DNA of 64,000 nt, from the NCBI GenBank assembly GCA_950097015.1, contig CATNEN010000015.1:1657501-1721500 (forward strand). Direction: 5' to 3'. The stretch comes from Macrostomum hystrix. Taxonomy: Eukaryota; Platyhelminthes; Macrostomidae. The notes beneath the pieces are model-generated. The model had not been told where the DNA came from and did not search any database. It saw only the letters and a list, made by a program, of their open reading frames with translations. Positions 10,667-20,923 of the stretch are shown piece after piece (within the stretch, counting starts at the first letter, position 1; the number at the start of each line of letters is the position of its first letter). The position numbers were made by a program, and so were the translations under genes.

Positions 10667-12409
10667 ATGAATTTCCAGCAGCTTGTTTTTCGGTTGCTTC
10701 TTTTGCTTCCGTTGTTACACGACGATGTTGCTTCTGGCACCCGGATCTGCAAATCTTTGCTTATATTCGGCGACGGCTATGAGACCCACAGAAATGTTAG
10801 TCGCTTGCAGGCGGAGTTGACGGCTTATGTCGCTGGCTGCCAGCATGTTTTCGGCGACGTGACATTGAGCTATATAGGTACAAACCAATCAACGAACGAA
10901 CCGCTGGACGATGAAATTCGAGGCATGCAAACAGACTTTCTTGACTCCATTGTGGAGATCAGAGGAAAAATATGGATCGAGTACGTCAACCTTGAGCGCG
11001 TCACCTTCCGCAACTTGCGCACCATTCGAAGTCACGCTTTTGAAAAGTTTAAATGGTACACATTTGGAATATTCGAATCGCCGAAAATTAGTAAGCTGGA
11101 ATTGCCCAAGTTGACTGCTATCACATGGAGAAATGTTGGTCTAGTTGGTGTGAAAATGCAGTATAGCTTGTACTGCTACCTGTCCTACAGTATCAACTGG
11201 ACAAGCCTGTTTCAAGAACCAAACCAGCACTTTTTTGATAGAGTGTTTTCTGTTACTACTGAAGAAGGCCAAGTTCTTCAGAGAAGCTTGAACTCGGGTG
11301 TGATTGATAGGCATACCTGCAGTCGTCAGATTTCCTGTCACGCTAATTGTACTCAAACTCCTATTTATGGCCAAAAATGCTGGTCCGACGATGTTGATGG
11401 CTGCCAAAGTAATCATCTGTGTCGTAAGAGCAAGTGTAACTCTAAGAACCTATGCTTCCATAACCCGAGCACTGGCCAAGAAGACTGCTGCCACGACGAC
11501 TGCCTTGGCGGTTGTTCAAACCGGCTCAACGAGTGCTTCGCCTGTCGGAGTGGAGTATTGTTCAATGGTGTCTGTAGAGAATCCTGTCCGTCGAATACTA
11601 GTACCGCTAGTGGAAATGGCACTGGCGTGACTGTTTGGCGACAGATCGGCAACATCTGCGTAGAGAAGTGCTCACTGCCCTTTGTTGTTAGCTCTGACGG
11701 CAGGCGCTGTTTAATCGAGTGTCCGTCAGCAGAAGTCCCTATCAAAGGAGTTTGCACAAAGTGTATTGACAAAATTAGCTCTAGGCCCTGCAAATCGTGC
11801 AATGTCTCCGATTTAATGTCAGATAATTTAGCATACTTATTGAGGACTGAGCAGTGTTCGATTTGGAGGGCCCATTCTACTCTCTACTTTACTCTACGCG
11901 TGTATGCTGGTCAATTAAATAGCTTAGATAGCCTTAGAGCATTTGAGAATTTAGAGTACTTTTACGGCAATTTATTAATTTTGACATCTAAATACCTACC
12001 AGACTACTTCCGATCACTACGTAATATCAAACACGTCACAAAAACCCTTATTATTTCCTCGCTTAAGACGAGATACCTCGGACTAGCTAGCTTGGAATAT
12101 ACTCGTGACCTTCAGCTTAGGAATATTAGTGGTCTTTGCAGAGCCTGGTATCCAAGCAATCGAATCCGAGAAATCCAGGAAGTCACTAAAGAATTTCAAA
12201 TTACAATACTAAACCTGAGCTTTGATGACAGCAGCGAGATTTGCCGGAACGCTACCTGCGATGCTCAGTGCCAGGACGAATGCTGGGGACCCGGCCCAGA
12301 CATGTGCGTGGCGTGTCGGAACTTCAAAGTGAACGGCCGCTGCTATGCCACCTGTGCGGAGTCTGGCAGGATTGAAGTAAATGGGAATTGTGAACTGCGC
12401 CACAGCTAA
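10667..12409 (+). CDS. Secreted, truncated ErbB/EGFR-type receptor ectodomain
   Basis: A 580-aa protein in a single uninterrupted exon with an ATG in good context (A at -3). Residues 1-24 form a signal peptide (RLLLLLPLLHD core). Residues ~40-195 are a first receptor L domain. Residues ~205-375 are a furin-like cysteine-rich domain with the ErbB landmark EDCCHDDCLGGCSNRLNEC. Residues ~385-505 are a second L domain. Residues ~522-576 begin a second cysteine-rich domain with CWGPGPDMCVACRNF, the ErbB domain-IV signature. It then stops: most of domain IV, the transmembrane helix and the kinase are absent. Known ErbB receptors bind EGF-like ligands through both L domains, so a soluble form could act as a ligand sink; that role is inference. 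The missing introns suggest retroposition or truncation. The stop codon lies at the border of a dispersed repeat. It could instead be a young pseudogene, although no internal stop has accumulated. Confidence 0.85.
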   Translation: MNFQQLVFRLLLLLPLLHDDVASGTRICKSLLIFGDGYETHRNVSRLQAELTAYVAGCQHVFGDVTLSYIGTNQSTNEPLDDEIRGMQTDFLDSIVEIRGKIWIEYVNLERVTFRNLRTIRSHAFEKFKWYTFGIFESPKISKLELPKLTAITWRNVGLVGVKMQYSLYCYLSYSINWTSLFQEPNQHFFDRVFSVTTEEGQVLQRSLNSGVIDRHTCSRQISCHANCTQTPIYGQKCWSDDVDGCQSNHLCRKSKCNSKNLCFHNPSTGQEDCCHDDCLGGCSNRLNECFACRSGVLFNGVCRESCPSNTSTASGNGTGVTVWRQIGNICVEKCSLPFVVSSDGRRCLIECPSAEVPIKGVCTKCIDKISSRPCKSCNVSDLMSDNLAYLLRTEQCSIWRAHSTLYFTLRVYAGQLNSLDSLRAFENLEYFYGNLLILTSKYLPDYFRSLRNIKHVTKTLIISSLKTRYLGLASLEYTRDLQLRNISGLCRAWYPSNRIREIQEVTKEFQITILNLSFDDSSEICRNATCDAQCQDECWGPGPDMCVACRNFKVNGRCYATCAESGRIEVNGNCELRHS

Positions 12410-13003
12410 TCAGCTAATGTGATGAAGGCTGCGATGAACGGTCCAGGGCGTGATCAGTGTGTGAACTGAGAAGTTTCGTTAAGAACAAATCAGTGCTTCA
12501 TTGTAATGAGACTAAATTTGAGTTAATCAAAGTGTACCAAGATCCATATGATGCTTCTAAGATGAAATTTTGGAACAAGTTGTTTGTCTTCAATTAGTCG
12601 GTTAGCACATGCAGTGGCACACCATCAAGGCAAGCCATTGTGGCCATATTTGGTCCCCTGAGTTTGATTTCGCCTTTTATTGAAGCCAGTTAGGAAAATA
12701 CCTTCAGCACTTGAGTGCTCATTGTTTTTTCTATACCTAAATAAAATAGCAAATTGACTTGTACTTTAAAATCAAATACTACTACTTACAGTAGTATTTG
12801 TCCTACTGTCACCAAATGATGCGCCATTTCCCACAGCCCTCCTGCGAAATAAAAATGGCCTTCATTTGACTGCCATCAATTCGCTAAAAACAGTCTTAAA
12901 CAGCATCTTAATAAGAAATTACACTTTTTCATACCTATCAATCAAGCGGCTTAACTTTACACATATCTTTCTGGATTGTGTAGAAATGGATGAATTAAAG
13001 GGC
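12409..13003. repeat. Dispersed repeat, copy 1 (second copy at 45,400-45,989)
   Basis: Almost the whole segment is repeated in the same orientation at 45,400-45,989, starting with ATCAGCTAATGTGATGAAGG and ending at AGGGCTAAATTG. Differences are scattered substitutions and small indels. Both copies contain, near two thirds of the length, a ~45-bp block that matches the 3' end of the SINE family (12,808-12,850 here). In this copy the left edge coincides with the stop codon of the ErbB-like ORF, so the repeat also serves as its 3' UTR. No terminal inverted repeats were seen. Confidence 0.8.
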
Positions 13004-13389
13004 TAAATTGTACAGTTCTCGCGAAGCGGGGGCAGAATAGCTAGTCTATTATACTAAAAATGAAAAGTGTCCATATAAAGATATATATTTCAATTAACTC
13101 AATGCAAAAAGTACTAATGTCGTTTTTCTAGCGAACGTGTTGTCCGATTTTTGAGATTTTTTCACTAAAAGATTTGCCTACCTAACGAGGTGGTACACGT
13201 TTATTATCTAAGCATTTGCTTTATTCTTGTGGCAATAAATATTCTAAAAAGCAGTTTTTTCTGCTATACTTTTAAGGTCTTTTTTTCTTTCGAATAGGGG
13301 CTGACACTGTCAGTTTTATTTGATTGGGCTCGATAATGCCAATTGAATTGGATTGCGGCACCTGTTTTTGTGAAGAAAAAAATTATCTA
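13004..13389. other. AT-rich flank with Helitron-like end motif
   Basis: No gene. At 13,018-13,045 the sequence CTCGCGAAGCGGGGGC followed by CTAGT and then TATTATACTAAAAATG resembles the hairpin-plus-CTAGT ends of Helentron/HINE-type Helitron-like elements. This is a pattern resemblance only; the partner end was not identified. The remainder leads into the satellite array. Confidence 0.3.
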
Positions 13390-14338
13390 GGGTGCAGCAT
13401 GAATTAATGACGAAAAAGCATGATATTTCGAGGGAAAAGCATGAATTTTCTAGGGGGAAGCATGAATTATCAAGGTGGAAGCCTGAATAATCAAGGGAAA
13501 ACCATGAACTGTCGATCGGAAAGCAAGAATTATCGATGGGAAGCAGGAATTATCGGAAGGAAAAGCGTGAAATATCGAGGGGAAGAATAAGCTATCAAAA
13601 GAAAGCGCGACAAATTGAAGGGGAAGCATGAATTCACGAGAGAAAAGCATGAACTATCGAGGGATAGCATCAAAAATCGTAGAGGGAGTATGACATATCG
13701 ATGGGAATGTTAAAATACATGTAATTGTTAGCTTTATCTATAGGCTAGTTGTTCTAATTATAACCAAGTGGTTTTCCTTCTAGAACAATGATTCAGAGAT
13801 TTCCCAATCAGTTACAGTATACCTCTGTTGTCTATGACATAAACTGCCTATATTTTGTTGTCCAAGCTATGTTAACACTATCGCTCCTTATACCCCCTTT
13901 TTAAATACACTGCTAACACTGGAGAATCACAGTAGATTATAACAGGGAAACATGACATATTTAGGGAGTAGAATGAATAATCGAGGAAGGAGCATGAATT
14001 ATTGACGGAAGATTAAATTTACGAGGGGAAGAATAAATTTTCGAGGGAATGCATGTATTATCGATATGATATATGATATATCGAGGGGATAGCATAAATT
14101 ATGCAGGGGGAGCAAGAATTATAAAGGAGAAAGCCTGAACTATTTAGGGGAATGCATCGATTATCGATGAAAAGCATAAATATTGAGCGAAGCATCAATT
14201 CTAAAAAGAAAATCGCGTGAAATATTGAGGGGAAGAATAATTTATCGAGGGAAAGCATGAATTATCGAGGGGGAAGCATTAAATATCAACGAGGTAGCAC
14301 GAATTATTGAAGAAAAACATCAATTATCGAGGGGGTAC
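13390..14338. repeat. Degenerate ~20-bp satellite, block 1
   Basis: Imperfect tandem units close to GCATGAATTATCGAGGGG, about 19-23 bp each, with many substitutions. A unique-looking interval at about 13,710-13,935 interrupts the block. The same monomer, in the same orientation, fills 15,496-16,116, parts of 18,830-19,239 and 28,063-28,870. It appears in reverse orientation at about 28,960-29,335. It is the host sequence for the LTR insertions at 14,339 and 19,240. Confidence 0.85.
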
Positions 14339-15491
14339 TGTAGTGTCAGCTTGTTTGTACTTCTATCTCCCCGTGTTATTTTTCAGTGCTTAATTATCTA
14401 TTTTTAGACGCGTGTGTTTTTTGCTAAGAGTCACCCACGCCAAGCCGGGCCGGACCAGCTGGGGGAACGGACGCCCACCACCCCGCGAGCGCTACCCCTG
14501 GGCTACGGTCCCGGCCAATCAGCGAGCGACCTGGCCTCACTACCTGTCTACCCTCGGCAAGAAGCGACCCCGGGGCTCAGAACGGCGGTCGCAAGTCTAC
14601 TGTGATTTGTCACCTTGGCTCAAGCTACAGCCAGGCATCCACCTCGCCGATCGACCTAGTTTGGGGTTGAAATGACTCTATATAACGAAGCGTGTTTTTG
14701 TAGTCCAAAATTATCTTTTTCTGCAATCCGCCTCACACTGTGAGAAGCACGTGCAAATTATCGCTATCGGCAATTCGCCTCACACTGTGAGAAGCACGCG
14801 CCAGCAAATTAAGTCCACTTGTTTTGTCCCTCCCCGCCCGACCACGCTCCGCTTGTTCAGTTAGGTAGCTTTCGGCGCTACGCGTCTTGAGAGTGCGCCG
14901 CTGACAAGGGTGGTCTAGATAGGCGCTGGTTGTCGAAGTCAGTACGTGCTCTCTTCGGAGACTCCGCCGTCCGGCAGAAGGAGTGCCAACCGATAGGATT
15001 TGTCGGGGCAGCGCTGAAAGCAGAGACAACCGGAGCCTCTCGGGAAGAGTAGGGCGCGGATTAGGCCAGTTAGGTAAAATTGTTATATCCAAATTGTTAG
15101 GCCAGACTTGCTTCTTACTGTGAGCGCTCTATGATTTATTTCCGTGCGAACATCTATCTGTCAGTATAACTTTTAAGTCAAGTAAACTATATTCAAAGTA
15201 ATTCCTATTCGTATCTGGAATCTTAGTCACAGCTGATCCAATCACTTCTAATCAAATTATTCGAGTCTTGTGTTCACACTGTGTTATTCCTTTTTCATTG
15301 GGAGTTTCGCCGGGCCGGAGGACGACATTTCCTATTCCGCTTCGCTTGCTACCCTAGTACTCTAACGCTATTTAATTTCAGATTCCCTGCTGCTATTGAA
15401 ACGATTGGTAGGACACCGACCCCGGTGAATAGTGAATAGTCGCTAGCTTTAAAATTCCTCTCGCTCCAGCTAGGACATTCATTTTATTACA
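14339..15491 (+). mobile_element. Solo LTR (1,153 bp) with 4-bp target duplication
   Basis: The segment starts TGTAGTGTCAGC and ends TTATTACA, and is flanked on both sides by GTAC (14,335-14,338 and 15,492-15,495), a standard LTR target duplication. A second copy lies inverted at 44,171-45,202. Internally there is a direct duplication near 14,730-14,800 of a unit with the palindrome CTCACACTGTGAG; the other copy has only one. No coding sequence remains, so this is what unequal LTR-LTR recombination leaves. Its parent family is not identified; the BEL/Pao gag at 40.6 kb is one candidate but the orientation gives no support. Confidence 0.8.
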
Positions 15492-15495
15492 GTAC

Positions 15496-16116
15496 CATGA
15501 ATTGTCGATAAAAAGGCATGATACATCTATGGGATGAATTTTTACAAATGTAAGCGTAAAATATCGAGAAGAAGCATGAGGTGAGGTGAGGTGAAGCATG
15601 AATTTTCAGAGGAAAAGCTGGGTTTTTTAAGGGAAGTCATGCATTTTCGAAAGGAAAGCATGAATTATCAATGGGAGAGCTAGTGTAGTGAAATAAAAAT
15701 TATCGAGTCAGAATCATAAATTCTTGAGAAGAAAGCATGAGTTATTATAAGGGGAAAAGATGACATTTTGATGAAAAAGCATGAATTTTGTCGTGTGAGT
15801 ATCATTATTTATCGAAATGTTTTAGAATGTATTATCGAAAGTGTCGCAATTATTTATCAAGGGGTAGCATGGTATTTTTAAAGCGGAAGCATGTTATTAC
15901 ATGGGTTTAGCATGATAAATTAAGGACGTAGTATAAATTATTTACGGGCAGCATAAGTTATCGAGGAAACAGCAAGTATAAGTGAGGGAGCTTCACCAAA
16001 TGTTGAGAGTGGCACGATTTACTGTGGGGTTAGCATAAATTATCGAGGGGTAGCAAGCTTTGTCGAGAGGTTAGCATACTTTGTCGAGAGGTTAGCATGA
16101 TATATCAAAGAGGTAG
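15496..16116. repeat. Degenerate ~20-bp satellite, block 2
   Basis: Continuation of the same satellite on the right of the solo LTR, with units such as GGAAAGCATGAATTATC and later GGGTAGCATG-type variants. A short GAGGT repeat sits at about 15,581-15,597. The block ends at GGTAG, directly before a 12-bp stretch identical to the start of the gypsy LTR at 19,240. Confidence 0.8.
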
Positions 16117-16128
16117 TGTGACGTTGTC

Positions 16129-18196
16129 ACTTACTGCAAGAGCCCCAATGAAAAAATGGTCGGGAGGACGGCGTGGACAGCGAAGCACCCGACGTCGCAC
16201 CGAGCGGCGAAGGGAACGCAACCGGCGAGGGCGAATGAAAGGCCGCCTCCGCCAGTCTGCTGGCAACACTGATCTGCCGACCCCCGCCCAGTCGGCTCCG
16301 CCGGGTGGCGCCGGGGACCGTGAGGCCCACCAACATCGGGCCCCAGCCTTTACAAACCGCGCTCTAAGGCTAGCAACCTTTAACTGCCGAACGCTAAAGT
16401 CTGCCTGGAGAAGGGGCATGCTCGCAAAGCTGGCATCTGACCTGCGGCTGGACCTCGTCATGCTGCAGGAGGTGTCAATCACTGCTGAGTCTGGCCTACA
16501 CCGTGAGGATCTGGGGAGCGGCTGGACGCTGCACTACACATCAGCGGACAGCAGAGGCCGTGGAGGAGTCGGCGTGCTTGTCGGACCACGGCTACGCGAG
16601 AGCATCTGCTGCGTCAGCCTGTCAGCCCGACTGCTGCGCGTGGACGTGAGACTACGTCGCCGCAATGTGCGGCTTTTCTGTGCGTACGCTCCCACAGCTG
16701 CCCATCAGCAGGAGGCGCAGGAATTCTTCGAGTTCCTGTCAGAGCAGCTCGAGATGGTGGCGCATCGCGACGCTGTGGTGATGCTTGGTGATCTCAACGC
16801 CGTAGCGCCGCGGTCCCAGCGCTGCCCGTTTGTGTCGCCACGCCAGAACGCCAACACCGCCGCGCTTGCGGACCTGATGGCGAGGCTCGACCTGGTGTCA
16901 GCCAACACGCGCTTCCGCAAACCGCCCAACCGGCTGGCGACCTTCGCCGGCTGCAAGCGAAGGAGGCGGAACGCGCGAGGCCGATTCGCTACGACCCGCT
17001 TGGCGCAGCTCGACCACGTGCTGATTCGCCATCGCGAACGCAGCCGGCTGCAGAACTGCGACACAATGGAACCCCTGGCTGTCCGGTCCGACCATCGCCT
17101 GCTCTACTGCGACCTGAGGCTCTCTGATCCGCTGTACCGACCACCAAAACGCCCTAGAAGAAGGTACTTCCGCGCCTTGCAAGACCCAGGCACCCGCAGC
17201 AGGTTTGCGTACGCCTTCGCGACCGCCCTGGGATCAGCGCAGGCGCCGGACTACAACACAATTAGCTCAGCCATCGCCACTGCCGCTGCCAAGACTCTGC
17301 CGCTTATGGAACCCGCGTCACGGCAACTTCCAGTTTGGGCGAGCGACCCGGAGGTACGTGAGGCCCGCCGCACTGTCGAGCAGCTGCGGCGAGCCAGGCG
17401 ACCGACATCCGATGCCGAGAAAGCCCTGGCAGACGCCTACGCAAGTCGACAGAAAGCCGCTGTTGACGACGCGATCCGGGCTGTTACCTCTGTCGGGCCT
17501 GAACGGCAGAACAGGGTCGTCTGGCCCGTTGTGAACGCCCTCACCGGTCGCAAAACGAAAGCGGCGCTCAACCTGGCTGGCGATACTGCCGAGGAGCGCA
17601 GAAACGAGCTGCGCACCTTCTTCGCCGCCATTGTCAACGCGCCGCCGCCGACTCTGCCGAACGAGATGCCGCTGCCCCCCGAGGTGGCGCTACCGCGGCA
17701 GGAGGACTTCGACACCAGTCCAGTGACCAGCACCGACATCGTGGAATTCGCCCGCAGGGCACCGGGAGGCCGCGCCCCCGGTCCGGATGAGGTCCCCGTA
17801 GAGGCACTGCGAGTCACAAGGGTTGCCACCGAGGTGGCCCGCGTGATGAACGGCGTCCTGGCGGGAGGCCCTGCGCCCCGCGAGTGGACCCAGGCCACCA
17901 TCGTCGGCATCCCGAAGAAGCCGGGCACTACAAAGAAGGAGGAGCATCGCGGGATCTCGCTCATGTCCTGTGCCGCGAAGCTGTTCAACCGGGTGCTGTT
18001 AGCACGGTTACAGCCTGTGCTGGACTCGTTTCTGCGGTACGAGCAGAATGGGTTCCGGCCCCGTCGCGGCACGGTGACTCAGATCCTGGCCCTCCGTCGC
18101 ATCATCGAGGAGGCGCGCATCCACCAGTCAAGCCTTGTCGTCATCTTTGTTGACTTTCTCAAAGCTTTCGACTCGGTGGCCCGAGTCACCGAATAA
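16129..18196 (+). pseudogene. LINE endonuclease-reverse transcriptase, 3'-truncated
   Basis: One open frame covers this LINE, reading from satellite DNA into it, and is intact for about 680 codons. A basic N-terminus (RRTERRRERNRRGR) is followed by an apurinic/apyrimidinic-type endonuclease: LRLATFNCRTLKS, DLVMLQEVS, VVMLGDLNAV, and LDHVLI to VRSDHRLLY (SDH motif). A linker and then the first RT motifs follow: APGPDEVPVEAL, IVGIPKKPG, QNGFRPRRGTVTQ and VIFVDFLKAFDSV (first catalytic Asp). The ORF breaks off there, so the YADD box, thumb and C-terminus are missing. Losing the 3' end while keeping the 5' end is the reverse of normal LINE truncation. The junction shows a duplicated TCGGTGGCCCGAG motif. 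GC content and codon use are much higher than the flanks, consistent with an insertion. Confidence 0.8.
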
Positions 18197-18219
18197 TTCT
18201 CGGTGGCCCGAGAGCTATT

Positions 18220-19088
18220 GATTAGCTACAGTCAATGCAATTTTTTTAGCATTATTACTCTTCTCGCTCTGAGAATTTTTTTTTGCAGCAGCAAGTTGTA
18301 TTCGATACAAAACTGAGGAAATAATTTCGAGCATATCTGTCAGCGTTTTAGATTCTGAAATATTATAAGATTCTTTAAGCAAAGCTGTTAGTTTTTTTTT
18401 TAGTTGTAACGTTTTTTAAGCATTCTTGCAAGCAATACGAGTATTCAATAGGATTGAAGAATAAATGAATAATGTCGCATATATGTTGCTTTGAGCAATT
18501 TTTATATTCCAAACTAACAAACATTTTTCAGCATAGCTGCAAGCGTTATCAGATTCAGAGCTAGAAATAATGTGTTGGGCTTAGCTAAAAGCGTTATTTT
18601 TTATTTCAACTTTTTGTCGAGCATTTCTTTAAGCGCTATCGATTCAAAAACAAATGAAGACTGTTGAGCATGCGCAGCTGTCAGGGTTCTTTTTCAAAAC
18701 TAAAGAAAAGTGTTTCAAGCATTGCTGAAATATTTTTTAGATTCAAAACTATGAGAAAATATTTTAATTCAAGCTTAATAGCATTATTCTTAAAAAGTTT
18801 TTTTTCGAGCGGGGAACCAATCATTGTTTTTTCTGTATTTCGAAAGCATGATAATTCGAATGAGAACATGAAACTAAAGAAAATATTGCTAGACATCAAT
18901 GAAAAGCAGCATGATAAATCAAGTAATTTACATGGAATTTGTGTGGAAAAGCATTAGATATCTAGGAAATATCTTGATTTCTTGAAGACATTGCATGAGA
19001 TTTTGAGAAGTAAAAATTCGATTTTCAGGTAATAGCATAATACTAATAATGACTAGTAATAATAATAATATGATAAATAATAATAATT

Positions 19089-19127
<39 letters not shown>

Positions 19128-19239
19128 ATAATAAAATAAAATAATAACTACTAATAATACAAATAATAGCATATAATAGCATCTCGTAGTTTGAGGGTAA
19201 TTTTTTCAAGACGATAGAATGATTTATTAAAGAGGGTAG
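18220..19239. repeat. Foldback element, left arm
   Basis: This AT-rich arm is matched, with substitutions and indels, by the reverse complement of about 29,340-29,815. Matching landmarks include ATTACTCTTCTCGCT (left ~18,253) and a conserved block around 18,915-18,985 containing ATATC, GGAAATATC and GATTTCTT. The inner part turns into satellite monomers and an (AAT)n stretch at about 19,040-19,180. The Ty3/gypsy element is inserted at the arm's inner end. Confidence 0.75.
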
Positions 19240-19704
19240 TGTGACGTTGTCTCTCTAATTTAATGTAATTTTAATATGCTATTTCTAATTAAGTGCAATA
19301 TTTTCGTTAGCTATATTTGTTAGGGATATTTCTTCGGTTTTCCATATATATTTATAATGGTTTGTTTTAGTGTACTACATAGTCGTAGTTCGTATTCAAA
19401 TGTGCTAATTAGGCCTTTCCAGGAAGGCTCCCAACCCCCCCCGTGCCTGGTTCTGGTTCTACGACTGAGTGCTGGCTATTATTTAAGTGTGGCTAATTTC
19501 AGCTGTAGCCGTAACTACTTTCAAGTGAATCTTGATATATCTCTATATGTCTCTAAGTAACATATCTCTAAGTCATATAGCCAGCATTCACCGTTAAGCG
19601 ATCTCGTTATTTGCAACCCAATTTACTGCCGAATAATTTACCTTACTGCTATTCAAATAGACCGAACCGCTACGCCTATACATTGGGACCGAAACTTCGT
19701 CATA
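19240..19704 (+). repeat. 5' LTR of the Ty3/gypsy element
   Basis: Starts TGTGACGTTGTC and ends CTTCGTCATA. Taking the end as CATA rather than CA gives the matching GTAG target duplication. A TATATATTTATAATGG promoter-like stretch lies near 19,343. A C-run of eight is at about 19,435. Confidence 0.9.
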
Positions 19705-20803
19705 TAAATTTGGAGGACCCACCGTCAATGACAATTCAAACTCGGTCATCGATCATCGTCATTCGTCAAAAGCTAGCTCATGCTCATCATTAATTAGATC
19801 CCAAGTACCGTCTACTAAAGTCCAACAGTGATACAGTGATTCGGTTCACGGCACAGACTATTCAGTTCACGTGCACTATCGGTTCACGGCACAGCCTACC
19901 TACTACACAGTCGATCGAGAAAGTAAACAACAACTAACCTTATCAGCTTAAGCGTATCGGCAGTGTTTCTTCGCAGAGTGAGTCAGACGCTAAGCTTAAA
20001 GGAGGGTCAGACAACCAGCCAACCTCTGTGCTCTGCGCCTGTGTCCAATCACGTGACCACTAAACACACCTGCATGGTTAGGAGTAACTCTTAATTGCAA
20101 GCGCAACAACCCCAAAGCTTTAGCCCGCCGAGCGCCACCCCTCTCGTCTGTTGAACTGCGCCTAGCCATTGCAATCGATTGCCTAAGGGTTCTCTCGGCC
20201 TGCCCCCCGCTTGATTTTTGTGGACTAGGCGAGCCAGGCTAGCACTGCAAAGCATTTCCGCCGGGTCGTCACTTACAACATCAGCAATAGCAGTCAATTA
20301 GCCAAACGGCGGCAGCAGCGGCCCTACGCCAGCTGTTCACGACAATAGCTACTACGGCAGCCGGTGCCAGTCTGCAGTTGCAACAGCGGCCAACAACAAT
20401 CGGGTAGCATCAGAGCATCGCCTCGCGGGTTGAACGGGCCTGCGACTGAAGGGCACCTGCCATCTGCGAACAAGCCAAGCCAAGCTGAACCGAACCGATC
20501 CGAGCCGAGCGGTGTGCAGCAAGCCTGGTTGAGCTGGACCTTGCCGATTGCCGTGGCGAACTGAGCAGTGTGCCGAAGACAACGGCGGCCGAGATTCGGA
20601 ACTGGTGGTTGCAGCTAAGGCTGAGTTCAATTATTTATTATTATTATTATATTAGGATCTATTGTGGCAGTAACTTTAGACTTAGGACCACCATTAGTAC
20701 TAGACTTGTTGCTCAATCATTTGTAAACTGCCACATTCTTTCTTGTGTAGGCCTAGCTCGTTCTTCGCTCCTCTTTTTCTAGTTGTGTGTCTGAGTTCTA
20801 GTC
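19705..20803 (+). other. 5' leader of the Ty3/gypsy element
   Basis: About 1.1 kb without a supported gene between the 5' LTR and gag. A tRNA primer-binding site would be expected directly after 19,704; a TGGAGGACCCACC stretch begins at about 19,712, but the matching tRNA was not identified. The second half is rich in CAG/CCG and short open frames. Confidence 0.6.
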
Positions 20804-20923
20804 ATGTCAGGCGTAAATTGAGATACCGACCAAGTCAACCAGTCAGGGGCAGCATCGTCAGGCCAGGGACCAGAGGAGAGCATCGGCCATGGGCCTGGGA
20901 CAGCAGGAGGTGCTGAGGTGGAG

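Noticed and set aside
10667-12409. Insulin-receptor-type rather than ErbB-type ectodomain
   Set aside because: The CWGPGP-type start of the second cysteine-rich domain and the CCH-x-C-x-GC pattern in the first are ErbB features; insulin receptors have fibronectin domains after L2.
16105-17182. Several minus-strand frames opposite the LINE
   Set aside because: Shadows of the GC-rich LINE coding sequence.
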